From Syntrophaceae bacterium UBA2280 (GTDB lineage Bacteria; Desulfobacterota; Syntrophia; Syntrophales; Smithellaceae), in the NCBI GenBank assembly GCA_002347685.1, contig DDWS01000066.1, forward strand, positions 54,360-118,359: a DNA stretch of 64,000 bases. The letters run 5' to 3'. The notes under the pieces were generated by a model. That model searched no databases, had not been told where the DNA came from, and saw only the letters and a program-made list of their open reading frames with translations. This document shows, piece after piece, positions 8,799 to 18,113 of this stretch. A program made the position numbers and the translations under genes. Numbering within the stretch: position 1 is the stretch's first letter; each line of letters starts with the position of its first letter.

Positions 8799-9926
8799 AT
8801 GAAGAATAAACCTGCGGGGCTCTACATCCACGTTCCGTTTTGTCTAAGTAAGTGTGCTTACTGCAGCTTTTACTCGAGTTCATCTCTCCATCTCATCGAC
8901 GAATTTACCAAATCCATCCCGCGGGAGATGGCTTTTTACAAAAACATATTTCCATCGTTCGATACAATCTATATCGGCGGCGGGACACCTTCCCTTCTTT
9001 CGGTTGCGCAAGTCCATGATATCCTCCTGGCAATCCATTTTAATTTCCAAATTCACCTTCAGGCTGAGATCACCATGGAAGTCAATCCCGGGGATGCCTC
9101 GCAAGACTATCTTCAGCAGCTTCGGGCTCTTGGTATCAATCGCATAAATATCGGTATTCAATCTTTCGATGACACGCTTCTGAAATTCCTCGGGCGAAGG
9201 CACTCCGCCCGAAGCGCGCTTGCGGCGGTTGAGGCCGCAAGAGCCGCCGGTTTTGAAAATCTCGGAATGGATTTCATTTACGGCGTATCAGGACAGACGA
9301 TGGACTCATGGAAACAGACATTAAAAACGGCGGTAGACCTGTGTGCGGAACATCTTTCCTGCTATCAGCTCTCGCTGGATAAAAAAACACCCTTGCACCA
9401 GCGTTATCTTACAGAGGGTCTGAGCCTGTTGACGGAAGACCAGGCTCTGGATTATTTTCTGACAACATCTCAAGTGCTGACGGATGCCGGTTATACCCAT
9501 TACGAGGTATCCAACTTCGCCCGCACCGATTCCTTAAAATCCCGGCACAACATGAAATACTGGTGTCATACGCCGTATCTTGGCCTGGGACCGGCCGCAC
9601 ATACTTTTCTGGACCATCAGCGCTGGTGGAATAAATCGTCCGTCGAAGCCTATCTCAAGAGCATTGCCGGGGAAATGAAACCCCAGGAAGGATTCGAGAA
9701 GCTGTCCCTGGAACAGTTGCGTCTTGAAGCGTGGTTCCTGGGAATGCGCACAAAAGACGGGATAGACCTGGCGCAATTCAAAACCAGCTACGGCTGTGAT
9801 TTATTGACGGATAAGAAACCGATCATCGATGAGTTGATCAGAAACAGGCTTGTGGAATTAACTGAAAGACACCTTCACCCGACATTGGCGGGTATGGCCG
9901 TGGCCGACAGCCTCGCGCTGATCTGA
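8799..9926 (+). CDS. hemW: Radical SAM heme chaperone HemW
   Basis: A 375-residue radical SAM protein. The cluster motif CLSKCAYC (CxxxCxxC) at residues 15-22, YIGGGTPS near 58 and MEVNPGD near 91 are typical, and RHNMKYW near residue 249 is the HNxxYW heme-binding motif that separates HemW from the coproporphyrinogen dehydrogenase HemN. HemW delivers heme to respiratory enzymes and was earlier annotated as oxygen-independent coproporphyrinogen oxidase. It starts two bases after lepA, a pairing common in many bacteria. The gene runs convergently into an aminotransferase gene with 25 bases between and no clear terminator. Confidence 0.95.
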   Translation: MKNKPAGLYIHVPFCLSKCAYCSFYSSSSLHLIDEFTKSIPREMAFYKNIFPSFDTIYIGGGTPSLLSVAQVHDILLAIHFNFQIHLQAEITMEVNPGDASQDYLQQLRALGINRINIGIQSFDDTLLKFLGRRHSARSALAAVEAARAAGFENLGMDFIYGVSGQTMDSWKQTLKTAVDLCAEHLSCYQLSLDKKTPLHQRYLTEGLSLLTEDQALDYFLTTSQVLTDAGYTHYEVSNFARTDSLKSRHNMKYWCHTPYLGLGPAAHTFLDHQRWWNKSSVEAYLKSIAGEMKPQEGFEKLSLEQLRLEAWFLGMRTKDGIDLAQFKTSYGCDLLTDKKPIIDELIRNRLVELTERHLHPTLAGMAVADSLALI

Positions 9927-9951
9927 CACCTGATTCAACGTTGGACCATCA

Positions 9952-11142
9952 TCATGACGACAGCCCGCATTCTTTGATCGCCTCGGCAAACCCCGCCATT
10001 GAATTGACAATCGTCGCGTCATCGACACAAAACGCGATGCGGAAGTATCCGGGACCGCCGAAGCCGCTCCCCGGCACGACAAGAATGTTTTTCTTCAAAA
10101 GGAGTTTAACAAATTCCACATCGTCGGGAACAGGGCTTTTCACAAATAAATAGAAGGCACCCTGGGGCTTTTCAAACTGATATCCTGCCCGGGCCAGACC
10201 GTCACACAACAGATCCCTCTTTTTCTGATACACTAAGACATCGACGGATACGTCCTGGAGCCTGGCGACGATCCGCTGCATCAGCGCGGGAGCATGCACA
10301 AATCCCAGAATCCGCGTGCACAAAATGAGCGCGCCGATCCAGTCGGCCGCTTCATGAATGTCGGGATTAACGGCGATATAACCGATTCGCTCGCCCGGCA
10401 GCGAAAGGGTTTTGGAATAGGAATACGCAATAATGCTGTTGGAACAGGCCGCAAGCACGCTGGGAACCGTCAGGCCGTCAAAGACGATTTCCGCGTAGGG
10501 CTCATCGGAAATCAGATAAATCCTTTTCCCCAGTGCCTTCCCCCGCTCATCGAGCAGTCGGGACAATCCGTCGATTTCGTCTTGGCTGTATACCCTTCCG
10601 GTCGGGTTGTTGGGCGAATTAATGATGATGGCTTTGGTCCTTTCATGAATCGCGTCTTGTATTGCCGCGAGATCCAGTGAAAAATCCTGCCTTGTTGAAA
10701 CGTATTTCACAATTCCGCCGAAATTATCAATGTAAAAGGGATACTCGACAAAATATGGCGCAAGGACAATCACTTCGTCATCCGGATCCAGAAGCGACTT
10801 TAAAATGACATTAAGCGCGCCTCCTGCGCCGCAGGACATGATAATGTGATCAGCCGTCATTTTGACGCCCGTTGTCTTCCTGATCTTCGCGGCAATCGCT
10901 TCTCGCGTTTCGGGATAACCGGCATTCGGCGCGTATCCGTGCTTGAGAGGAATTTCCTCCCCCGCCAGGGCGATCAGTTCTTTTTTGAATTCATCGGGCT
11001 GCTCGACGTTGGGATTGCCCAGGCTGAAGTCATAGACCTTATCGACGCCATATTTCCGCTTCAGTTGAATGCCTTCTTCAAACATCTTGCGAATCATGGA
11101 CGATTGAGAAATGGAGTACTTCATTTTCTTTGCAATAGACAT
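9952..11142 (-). CDS. Pyridoxal-phosphate aminotransferase, class I/II
   Basis: A 396-residue fold type I aminotransferase. The PLP lysine sits in SYSKTLSLPGERIGY (near residue 242), with NSPNNPTGRVYS near 174, the phosphate-binding SCGAGGALN near 103 and ISDEPYAEI (Asp and Tyr contacting PLP) near 215. It probably transfers an amino group from an amino acid to a 2-oxo acid, in the AspC/alanine-aminotransferase part of the superfamily; the substrate is not readable from sequence. It is preceded on the same strand by an inverted repeat (11187-11218) and a small membrane protein gene, so may have its own promoter. Confidence 0.88.
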   Translation of the reverse strand: MSIAKKMKYSISQSSMIRKMFEEGIQLKRKYGVDKVYDFSLGNPNVEQPDEFKKELIALAGEEIPLKHGYAPNAGYPETREAIAAKIRKTTGVKMTADHIIMSCGAGGALNVILKSLLDPDDEVIVLAPYFVEYPFYIDNFGGIVKYVSTRQDFSLDLAAIQDAIHERTKAIIINSPNNPTGRVYSQDEIDGLSRLLDERGKALGKRIYLISDEPYAEIVFDGLTVPSVLAACSNSIIAYSYSKTLSLPGERIGYIAVNPDIHEAADWIGALILCTRILGFVHAPALMQRIVARLQDVSVDVLVYQKKRDLLCDGLARAGYQFEKPQGAFYLFVKSPVPDDVEFVKLLLKKNILVVPGSGFGGPGYFRIAFCVDDATIVNSMAGFAEAIKECGLSS

Positions 11143-11186
11143 ATCACAGCCGCCTCGGAAACATCACCGTTTGAAAATTCTTTTAG

Positions 11187-11218
11187 CGGCCTCACATCCA
11201 GATGCGAAATTGAGGCCG
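11187..11218. terminator. Inverted repeat, possible terminator between membrane protein and aminotransferase genes
   Basis: CGGCCTCA (11187-11194) and TGAGGCCG (11211-11218) form a perfect eight-base stem. The T-rich flank GGGGTTTTATTT is on the plus-strand side, while on the minus strand, where the genes are, the stem is followed by CTAAAAGAATTTTC. It may terminate weakly in the gene direction, or stop plus-strand antisense transcription. Confidence 0.45.
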
Positions 11219-11223
11219 GGGTT

Positions 11224-11544
11224 TTATTTGGACGAACGTTTCCGGCGTTTCAATAACACGAATACACCTAGAATAATCAAGACAGCAGGCAGAATGTATT
11301 TAGAAAACCGATACAGATCATAATGATAAAATTCAATGATCAGAAAAACAAATCCCGCCGTAGCAATAAACCAGCCCTCCGGCGCTTTGATGCTGTTGAT
11401 CAACGTAGCGATTCCGATCACAATCAACAAAATAGGCCATGTTTCACCGAATGAATAACTGGTGGTCTTGCTCACAAATATCAGCACGCCTAAAGTAATT
11501 AAAATAAGTCCGCCGGTAATAATGTTTCGATTTTCTCTGGGCAT
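11224..11544 (-). CDS. Small membrane protein (LiaI/LiaF-like transmembrane region)
   Basis: About 106 residues with four predicted membrane segments: GGLILITLGVLIFV, WPILLIVIGIATLI, GWFIATAGFVFLIIEF and YILPAVLIILGVFVLL, ending in a basic KRRKRSSK tail. Repeated (L/I)(L/I)xLG(V/I) turns and the W-P-x-L-L-I motif resemble the LiaI-LiaF-like transmembrane domain found in envelope-stress proteins. AAGGAG at 11551-11556 favours one of the two adjacent ATGs at 11547/11544 over the upstream ATG at 11562. It lies downstream of a terminator that ends the slipin transcript. No function can be assigned from the sequence. Confidence 0.7.
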   Translation of the reverse strand: MPRENRNIITGGLILITLGVLIFVSKTTSYSFGETWPILLIVIGIATLINSIKAPEGWFIATAGFVFLIIEFYHYDLYRFSKYILPAVLIILGVFVLLKRRKRSSK

Positions 11545-11573
11545 CATGCTCTCCTTTTGCATAGGTATTGAAA

Positions 11574-11603
11574 AACCGGCGGAAGCGGATACTCCCGCCG
11601 GTT
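11574..11603 (-). terminator. Intrinsic terminator after the slipin gene
   Basis: AACCGGCGG (11574-11582) and CCGCCGGTT (11595-11603) form a perfect nine-base stem; on the minus strand the stem is followed by TTT, and on the plus strand by ATTTTTATTTTTTT. It lies directly after the slipin stop and may work in both directions. Confidence 0.8.
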
Positions 11604-11607
11604 ATTT

Positions 11608-12381
11608 TTATTTTTTTTCTGCCAATGTCAGAAATGGTTTAACCAGATCGATCGGGATGGGGAACAGGATCGTAGAATTATTTTCTGCGGCAATCTGGTT
11701 TAAAGTCTGCAAGTACCGCAGCTGTAGCGACATGGGCTGTGTTTCCATCAGACCCGCCGCGTCAATGAGTCTTTGCGCCGCCTGGAATTCACCTTCGGCG
11801 TTGATGACCTTCGCGCGTCTCTCACGTTCAGCTTCCGCCTGTTTGGCCATTGCGCGCTTCATCTCTTCCGGCAGATCAATGTGCTTGACTTCCACCAGGG
11901 AAACTTTGATCCCCCAGGGTTCCGTGCTTCGATCCAGAATCGCCTGCAGGTGCATATTGATTTTTTCCCGTTCGGACAGGATTTCATCGAGTTCCATCTG
12001 ACCGCAGACACTGCGCAGGGTCGTCTGTGCCAGCTGGGAAGTGGCGTATAAATAATTTTCAACGTTGACGAGCGCCGCATTGGCTTCCACCACGCGGAAA
12101 TACACAACGGCGCTGACCTTGATGGACACGTTGTCCTTGGTGATGACATCCTGAGGCGGAATATCCATGGTAATCGTCCGCATATCGACCTTGACGATCT
12201 TATCAATAATCGGGATGATGATGATCAGTCCCGGCCCTTTGACGTCTCGAATGCGTCCCAGGCGGAAAACCACCGCCCTTTCATATTCATTTAAAACGCG
12301 GATCGCTGATGCAAGAAACATGATCACCAGCGCTATTGGAACAATAAACTTCATTAACTCACCCGGAAATGGACCTACCAT
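11608..12381 (-). CDS. Slipin, SPFH/stomatin/prohibitin-domain membrane protein
   Basis: A 257-residue member of the prokaryotic stomatin (slipin) family. A single hydrophobic N-terminal segment (FIVPIALVIMFLASAIRVL) anchors it, followed by the SPFH domain with YERAVVFRLGRIRDVKGPGL, MDIPPQDVITKDNVSIKVSA and the helical EMKRAMAKQAEAERERRAKV stretch. Slipins form membrane-associated oligomeric cages and are typically paired with a NfeD protease, as here, where nfeD lies just upstream in the same operon. A strong AAGGAGG about nine bases ahead supports the ATG at 12381, although an ATG at 12354 is closer to the usual family start. Confidence 0.93.
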   Translation of the reverse strand: MVGPFPGELMKFIVPIALVIMFLASAIRVLNEYERAVVFRLGRIRDVKGPGLIIIIPIIDKIVKVDMRTITMDIPPQDVITKDNVSIKVSAVVYFRVVEANAALVNVENYLYATSQLAQTTLRSVCGQMELDEILSEREKINMHLQAILDRSTEPWGIKVSLVEVKHIDLPEEMKRAMAKQAEAERERRAKVINAEGEFQAAQRLIDAAGLMETQPMSLQLRYLQTLNQIAAENNSTILFPIPIDLVKPFLTLAEKK

Positions 12382-12418
12382 ATTGTCTTCCTCCTTATTT
12401 TTTCTCTGTTGATTATCT

Positions 12419-13714
12419 CTAAATCTCTTCCACAGTCAGTTTAAGCCCCTCAACTTTCACAATGCGAACTTTCTTTCCCTTCACGATGGGGTGATCGGAT
12501 TTTGCCGCCCAGTACTCTCCCTGATATAAAACCTGCCCTTCCGGATCAATATCCGTCATGGTCTCACCTCGCGCTTCAATCATGGCTTCCGTGCCGGAAT
12601 AATGCTTCCGCATTTGTGCGCGGGCCGCAAGCCAGATCACCGCGATAAAAAAAATGGACGTGATCAGTACAGCCGGTATCAGCACCTGCATGGAAATCCG
12701 AAGCGCCGGCTCCGGCGTGTCAAAAAGAAGAAATGACCCCAAGGACAACGAAATCACACCACCTACAGTCAACAATCCGTAACTCATGACTTTAATCTCC
12801 GCAATGAATAGGATAATACTGAATAAAATAAGCAACACACCCGTATAGTTAACCGGAAGTGTCGACATACCGAAAAAGGCCAGAAGAAGCGATATCCCGC
12901 CGATGACGCCGGGCAGAAGCGCACCCGGATTGGAAAACTCAAAATACAGACCGGCCAGACCGATCAGCAAAAGCAGATACGCAATATTCGGATTGGAGAT
13001 CGCCGCCAAAATGTTTTGCCGTGTACTGATCTCCTTTTCTACCGTCACGGCCCCGACCGTGTCAATTTTTCGTTTGCTGCCCGCGACATCGACTTCCCGT
13101 TGATGGATCGCGGCCAGAAGACTGTCGATATCCGTGGCAACAACATCAATGACGTTCAATTTCAATGCCTCATCGGATGTGATGGATTCGCTTTTGCGCA
13201 CCGCCTTTTCCGCCCATTCAGCGGAACGACCGCGTGTTTTGGCAATGCTGCGGACATAAGCGGCAGCGTCGTTTTCAATCTTCTCCGACATGGTTTTGTC
13301 CATCTCGGCCGTTCCGCCGATGCCGATAGCCACCGGATGCGCAGCACCGATATTCGTTCCCGGGGCCATCGCAGCCACATGAGCGGCCTGAGTAATAATC
13401 ACTCCTGCCGATGCGGCCCGCGCGCCCGATGGATGGACGTAAACAATCACAGGCAGCGGCGCGTTGAGAATGGCCTTGGCAATATCCCGCATCGCCGTGT
13501 CCATGCCACCCGGCGTATCGAGCAGGATGATCAATCCTTCCGCACCTGCTTTTTGTGCTTCACTGATACTGTCGACCACGTAGTTGGCAGAAGGGCCCGT
13601 GATCACGCCTTCGAGTTTCACAACATGAAACAGAGGCTTTTTGAGCTCAGCGGATGCGGCAGGTGAAATGAACATCAGTATCAGCATGACGATGACTGTT
13701 ATTTTTCTGAACAT
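12419..13714 (-). CDS. Membrane-bound NfeD (ClpP-class) serine protease, long form
   Basis: About 431 residues: signal peptide or anchor (MFRKITVIVMLILMFISPAASA), a ClpP-like protease domain with LDTPGGMDTAMRDI and SAGVIITQAAHVAAMAPGT (catalytic serine in the SAG motif, lysine expected further on), about five membrane segments, and a C-terminal NfeD OB-fold domain (EGQVLYQGEYWAAKSDHPIVKGKKVRIVKVEG). This is the NfeD1b class, whose protease cleaves hydrophobic stretches of stomatin partners. The next gene is a slipin, the expected partner. The ATG at 13714 has AGAGG eight bases ahead, and the first in-frame codon upstream is only a TTG. Confidence 0.93.
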   Translation of the reverse strand: MFRKITVIVMLILMFISPAASAELKKPLFHVVKLEGVITGPSANYVVDSISEAQKAGAEGLIILLDTPGGMDTAMRDIAKAILNAPLPVIVYVHPSGARAASAGVIITQAAHVAAMAPGTNIGAAHPVAIGIGGTAEMDKTMSEKIENDAAAYVRSIAKTRGRSAEWAEKAVRKSESITSDEALKLNVIDVVATDIDSLLAAIHQREVDVAGSKRKIDTVGAVTVEKEISTRQNILAAISNPNIAYLLLLIGLAGLYFEFSNPGALLPGVIGGISLLLAFFGMSTLPVNYTGVLLILFSIILFIAEIKVMSYGLLTVGGVISLSLGSFLLFDTPEPALRISMQVLIPAVLITSIFFIAVIWLAARAQMRKHYSGTEAMIEARGETMTDIDPEGQVLYQGEYWAAKSDHPIVKGKKVRIVKVEGLKLTVEEI

Positions 13715-13739
13715 GACATACCTCTTTTGCAAAACGCTC

Positions 13740-14456
13740 TCAAGACGGGATTCCGGCTTCTTTCATGATCATCTGAATGTCATCCCACACCGGTTTCTTC
13801 GCGGCCGGATTGCGCAAAAGGTATGCAGGATGGTACGTCGGCATCAGCTTGATCCCCTGATATGAATGAAAACGGCCGCGCAGTTGAGTGATGGGGATAT
13901 CCGTCTGCAGCAGTGTGTGCGCGGCAAAGGTTCCCAGCGCGCAAATCACCTTTGGCGAAATAATCGCAAGCTGTCTTTTCAAGTAAGACTCGCAAAGCCT
14001 GATTTCTTCAGGCAATGGGTTTCGGTTTCCGGGCGGACGGCATTTGAGGATATTGCAGATATAAACGTCTTTTCGTTCCAGACCCATCGCTTTGATGATG
14101 TTTGTCAGCAGTTGGCCGGCCCTGCCGACAAACGGCAGACCCTGCTCGTCTTCATCCGCCCCAGGCGCTTCTCCGACAAAAACAATGTTGGCTTCCGGGT
14201 TCCCGTCTCCGAAAACCACGTGCTTCCGAGTCCGGGAAAGCTGGCATGACTCGCAGTCGCCGGCCTCATGACAAACCTCATTCAACAGTTCTTCACGTTT
14301 TCCGGAATCGCGGGATACTACTTTATTTTTCGGCAACTTTCTTTCCAGGTCCATATTCACGTATGAATTTTGATGGTCCGCCACCTGTCCTTTTAGCGAT
14401 TTAACCAGTGACAGCATTTCTGTTCTTATCACATCCTGATGCAAAGACACGGTCAT
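13740..14456 (-). CDS. udg: Type 4 uracil-DNA glycosylase (iron-sulfur)
   Basis: A 238-residue base-excision-repair enzyme that removes uracil from DNA. The family 4 hallmarks are visible: cysteine pair CESC (near residue 72), VFVGEAPGADEDEQGLPFVG with the GEAPG active-site motif, NILKCRPPGNRNP with further cluster cysteines, and the HPAYLLRNP motif near the C-terminus. An N-terminal extension of about 50 residues before the first cysteine is of variable type. The ATG overlaps the stop of coaBC as ATGA (14453-14456), indicating translational coupling. nfeD follows after a short gap, so the four genes coaBC-udg-nfeD-slipin form one unit. Confidence 0.94.
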   Translation of the reverse strand: MTVSLHQDVIRTEMLSLVKSLKGQVADHQNSYVNMDLERKLPKNKVVSRDSGKREELLNEVCHEAGDCESCQLSRTRKHVVFGDGNPEANIVFVGEAPGADEDEQGLPFVGRAGQLLTNIIKAMGLERKDVYICNILKCRPPGNRNPLPEEIRLCESYLKRQLAIISPKVICALGTFAAHTLLQTDIPITQLRGRFHSYQGIKLMPTYHPAYLLRNPAAKKPVWDDIQMIMKEAGIPS

Positions 14457-15667
14457 TTCTTTTTCTGTGAGCCTTTCTTCCGGAGGAAGTTTTGGATATG
14501 ATCAAGAATCTGATGGGCTGCTTCAACTTTACTCATTTTCGGGAGCACGACTGTTTTTCCGTTCCGGTCGATCATTGTGATGATGTTGGTATCGTTCTGA
14601 AAACCCGCTCCCTCTTCGTGTAAATGATTGGCAACGATCATATCCAGATTCTTGTTTGCCAGCTTCTTTTTCGCATTGGCCATCAAATCTCGCGTTTCCA
14701 TGGCAAAACCTACGAGCACAACTGCTTTCTTCTTTTTACCCAGTTCTGCCAGGATATCGGGATTTCGTATCAGGGCAAGCGTGGATTCGGTGGCGACCTT
14801 TTTGATCTTGTCTTCAGAAACAGACTTCGGACGATAATCCGATACAGCCGCCGCTTTGATGACCACCGAGGCTTTAGAGGCATTATCCATCACGGCTTCA
14901 TACATTTCCTGTGCCGTTCGCACACGGAGGAAAGTGTCCACCTTCGGCACGGGCAAAACCGACGGCCCGCTGATGAGCGTTACACATGCGCCGCGCTGTT
15001 GTGCGGCTTTCGCCAGCGCATAACCCATTTTCCCGGAGGAAAGATTGCTGATGAAACGCACCGGATCGAGCGGTTCCTGTGTTGGTCCTGCAGTGATTAA
15101 TATATGTTCCCCCCTCAAATCCTTCGCGGAGAGAAGAGACTCAATCTCAGCCACAATATCATCGATGTCCGGAAGGCGTCCCGAGCCGGATGTTTTGCAG
15201 GCCAGTTCACCCACACCGCTGTCCATAACGGTGTAGCCGAAATTTATAAGTTTCCGGATATTGTCCTGCACAACACGATTGGCCAGCATTTTGTCGTTCA
15301 TGGCGGGGCAGATCAGGATCGGCTTATCCTGCGCCATGATCGTTGTCGATAAAAGGTCGTCGGCGATGCCGGAGGCGATTTTCCCGATGATGTTTCCGGA
15401 CGCCGGCGCGATCACAAACGCGTCTGCCCACTGGGCGAGCGCTATGTGCGCAATATTGTATTGCTCCGCGGCCGCGAACATATCCGTGTATACCGGACCT
15501 TGCGACAGTGTCTGCATCGTCAGCGGCGTAATGAACTGTTCGGCGCCTTTCGTCATGATGACCCGAACCTGAGCGCCCAGCTTGATGATTGCGCGCGTCA
15601 ATTCCGCTGCTTTGTAAGCGGCAATGCCGCCGGTGATTCCCAAAACGATTTTCTTATCTTTCATCAT
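14453..15667 (-). CDS. coaBC: Bifunctional phosphopantothenoylcysteine decarboxylase/phosphopantothenate-cysteine ligase
   Basis: About 404 residues carrying out two steps of coenzyme A synthesis. The N-terminal flavoprotein half (CoaC) starts KKIVLGITGGIAAYKAAEL, with the catalytic-histidine segment NIAHIALAQWADAFVIAPAS and CPAMNDKM. The C-terminal half (CoaB) begins HILITAGPTQEPLDPVRFIS and has KKKAVVLVGFAMET and the ANKNLDMIVAN motif. The two adjacent ATGs at 15667 and 15664 fit the family start; an upstream in-frame extension of 34 residues reads through sequence unlike any CoaBC and is probably untranslated. It is the first gene of the coaBC-udg-nfeD-slipin unit. Confidence 0.95.
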   Translation of the reverse strand: MMKDKKIVLGITGGIAAYKAAELTRAIIKLGAQVRVIMTKGAEQFITPLTMQTLSQGPVYTDMFAAAEQYNIAHIALAQWADAFVIAPASGNIIGKIASGIADDLLSTTIMAQDKPILICPAMNDKMLANRVVQDNIRKLINFGYTVMDSGVGELACKTSGSGRLPDIDDIVAEIESLLSAKDLRGEHILITAGPTQEPLDPVRFISNLSSGKMGYALAKAAQQRGACVTLISGPSVLPVPKVDTFLRVRTAQEMYEAVMDNASKASVVIKAAAVSDYRPKSVSEDKIKKVATESTLALIRNPDILAELGKKKKAVVLVGFAMETRDLMANAKKKLANKNLDMIVANHLHEEGAGFQNDTNIITMIDRNGKTVVLPKMSKVEAAHQILDHIQNFLRKKGSQKKK

Positions 15668-15831
15668 GTAATTCCGCTGTTTTTCTTGTGGAATATAACA
15701 GCGTTTTCCGCCAATATCAAGGCTTAAAGTCCATTCCATTATAAGGAAAACGCCATATTTCTCTTGCAAATGAAAACAAAAGCCATTATGGAATTACTCA
15801 TTCGAATACTTTATCCAATCAGGAGATTTTC

Positions 15832-17157
15832 ATGAAAAAACCGTTCTCTTATATTATAATTTCCATTTTTGTCCTGCTGGTCGCTTCTTTAGGATGGCTT
15901 TACTTTGCCGATTATCTGGAAAGAGAAAAACCATCCATTCAGCCAAAAGAAACCATCACAGCCATCGGCAAGAAACGGGATATCCTTATATCGTTTTCCG
16001 ATAGGAAAAGCGGTCTTGCGCATGTAAGCGTGGAAATCATCCAAAACGACCGTACGCATCCGTTGGCCGCAGAAACATTTTCCGCCAGGGGGGTGAATCT
16101 AAAGGACTTGGCCATCACGATCGACACGGACGCATTGAAACTGAATAACGGTCCTGCCGTCATCCGGCTTGCCGCATCAGACCATTCATTATTCAAGAAC
16201 CAAACCGTCTCTGACATTGACGTTAGGATCGATACCGTTCCACCCTACATCTACCTTCTTAATACCGTGAACTATGTCAACCCGGGGGGAACCTGCTTTA
16301 TTGCCTACCGGACATCCAAGCCCACTGTGCGCACCGGCGTTTACGTGAATGACGATTTTACGCCCGGCCGCAACATCATGCTTCAGAACAAACCAACCTC
16401 CGTGGTATTCTTTGCGGTTCCGCTGGATGCTTTGCGTGGGAAAACAACGATGACTGTCTTTGCACGGGATAACGCGGGGAATGAAACACGCCTCCATCTT
16501 CCAAACCACATCAGAGACAAAAAATTCCGCACTGACAAAGTGAACCTAAGCGATTCTTTCCTGCACCAAAAAATGCCGGAATTTCAGCTTGCTTTTGCCG
16601 GACTCAGAGATAAATCCCCCGAGGATGTCTTTGCTTATATCAATTCGACCCTGCGCAAGGATAACGATCAGACCATCCATGAAACCTCTTTAAAGTCAGC
16701 AAACCAGCAACTATGGGACGGCGCTTTCCTGCGGATGCGCAACGCCTCCACCATGGCCATGTTCGGCGATAAGCGGACGTTTCTGGTGGGTGGGAAATCC
16801 GTTGGAACCTCCATCCACCTGGGTGTGGATCTTGCATCATCCGCCCGGGCGCCAATAGAAGCGGCCAATTCCGGTATCGTTGTTTTTGCAGGCGAACTGG
16901 GAATCTACGGAAACACAGTGATCATTGACCACGGCCTCGGACTGATGAGCCTTTACGCTCATCTGTCCTCGATTGACGCCAGTGTGGGAAAAACTGTAGC
17001 CAAATCGGATAAGATCGGTTATTCAGGAACTACGGGCCTTGCCGGGGGCGATCATCTTCATTTCAGCATTCTGGCTGGTGGACGATTTGTCAATCCTGTG
17101 GAATGGTGGGATGCCAGTTGGATTCACAATAACATCGTAAGCAAGATGTCGTTTTGA
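15832..17157 (+). CDS. M23 family (LytM) metallopeptidase, membrane-anchored
   Basis: A 441-residue envelope protein: N-terminal membrane anchor (residues 5-25), a long periplasmic region of beta-rich character, and a C-terminal M23 peptidase domain. Zinc motifs are intact: IHLGVDLAS (HxxxD, near residue 329) and GGDHLHFSI (HxH, near 407), with the usual GIYGNTVIIDHGLGLMSLYAHLS between. Such enzymes cut peptidoglycan cross-links or, when degenerate, activate amidases; here the catalytic residues are present. An AGGAG eight bases ahead supports the start. It is a lone plus-strand gene between two minus-strand clusters. Confidence 0.9.
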   Translation: MKKPFSYIIISIFVLLVASLGWLYFADYLEREKPSIQPKETITAIGKKRDILISFSDRKSGLAHVSVEIIQNDRTHPLAAETFSARGVNLKDLAITIDTDALKLNNGPAVIRLAASDHSLFKNQTVSDIDVRIDTVPPYIYLLNTVNYVNPGGTCFIAYRTSKPTVRTGVYVNDDFTPGRNIMLQNKPTSVVFFAVPLDALRGKTTMTVFARDNAGNETRLHLPNHIRDKKFRTDKVNLSDSFLHQKMPEFQLAFAGLRDKSPEDVFAYINSTLRKDNDQTIHETSLKSANQQLWDGAFLRMRNASTMAMFGDKRTFLVGGKSVGTSIHLGVDLASSARAPIEAANSGIVVFAGELGIYGNTVIIDHGLGLMSLYAHLSSIDASVGKTVAKSDKIGYSGTTGLAGGDHLHFSILAGGRFVNPVEWWDASWIHNNIVSKMSF

Positions 17158-17245
17158 TGTGAGGAGGTTTCGGTCATTCCGGCAAGTGTCAAAACGCCGT
17201 CTGCAGGATCCGCGTCACGGATTGCACAACGATTGCTTCCTGCAA

Positions 17246-18112
17246 TCAGCTTTTATGAATGTCTCGGTGGGAAGTATTGACAACATATTTCATGGCCGTG
17301 AAATGATCGCTCAACTGCCGCGACATCACGACGGATCGATGCTTTCCGCCTGTACAGCCTAAAGCGATATTCAGGCGCGCTTTCCCCTCCTTGTCATAGA
17401 GGGGGATGAGAAAATTCATTAAATCCAAAGTTTTGTCGAGAAACAGCCTGCTTTCCTGTTTCTTTAGAACATACTCCTCGACATCTTTTTGAAGACCGTC
17501 ATGGTGTTTGAGCTCTTCTATATAATAGGGATTCGGAAGAAAGCGCACGTCAATGACCAGATCCGCATCCGCCGGCAGTCCATACCGGTATCCGAATGAC
17601 GTCACGGAAATGATCATTTTCTTTTGTCCGGACAAAGGCATATACTGGCGTTGAATGGTGTCCTTGAGCTGATGGACATTCATGGCCGTCGTATCGAAAA
17701 CTTTGTCCGCCATCTGCTTGAGAGGAAGCAGTTTTTGCCTTTCTAAGAGGATTCCCTCAATAATGGGGTTTTTCTCCGATAAAGGATGGTTTCGTCTTGT
17801 CTCGCTGAAACGGTGTAAAAGAGAGTCGTCTGTGGATTCCAGAAAGAGGATTTCAATTTTATATCCCTTTTCCTTTAATCTTTCAAAGATCCTCTGATAC
17901 TTCTCCAGAAAGCCCCGCTCACGCAAATCCATTACCATGGCCACGCGTTTAATCTCCGGCGAAGAACCTGTGGTAATCGAAAGAAATTTGGGCAACAACA
18001 CAACCGGCAGATTGTCCACACAGAAAAATCCAATATCTTCCAGTGCGCGAAGCGCCGTGCTTTTTCCGGACCCGGACATGCCGGTGATGATTACAATGTT
18101 CAAACTTTTCAT
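17246..18112 (-). CDS. rapZ: RNase adapter protein RapZ (P-loop nucleotide-binding)
   Basis: About 288 residues, the usual RapZ/YvcJ length. P-loop GMSGSGKST near the N-terminus, FCVDNLPVVLLPKF, SFGYRYGLPADADLVIDVRFLPNP in the middle, and the C-terminal IALGCTGGKHRSVVMSRQL that senses metabolites such as glucosamine-6-phosphate. In enterobacteria RapZ directs RNase E to sRNA GlmZ; in other phyla the role is less clear. The ATG at 18112 leaves one base after the hprK-like stop; an in-frame ATG at 18127 would overlap it and is less like the family. It ends the rpoN-hpf-ptsN-hprK-rapZ cluster. Confidence 0.94.
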   Translation of the reverse strand: MKSLNIVIITGMSGSGKSTALRALEDIGFFCVDNLPVVLLPKFLSITTGSSPEIKRVAMVMDLRERGFLEKYQRIFERLKEKGYKIEILFLESTDDSLLHRFSETRRNHPLSEKNPIIEGILLERQKLLPLKQMADKVFDTTAMNVHQLKDTIQRQYMPLSGQKKMIISVTSFGYRYGLPADADLVIDVRFLPNPYYIEELKHHDGLQKDVEEYVLKKQESRLFLDKTLDLMNFLIPLYDKEGKARLNIALGCTGGKHRSVVMSRQLSDHFTAMKYVVNTSHRDIHKS

Positions 18113-18113
18113 C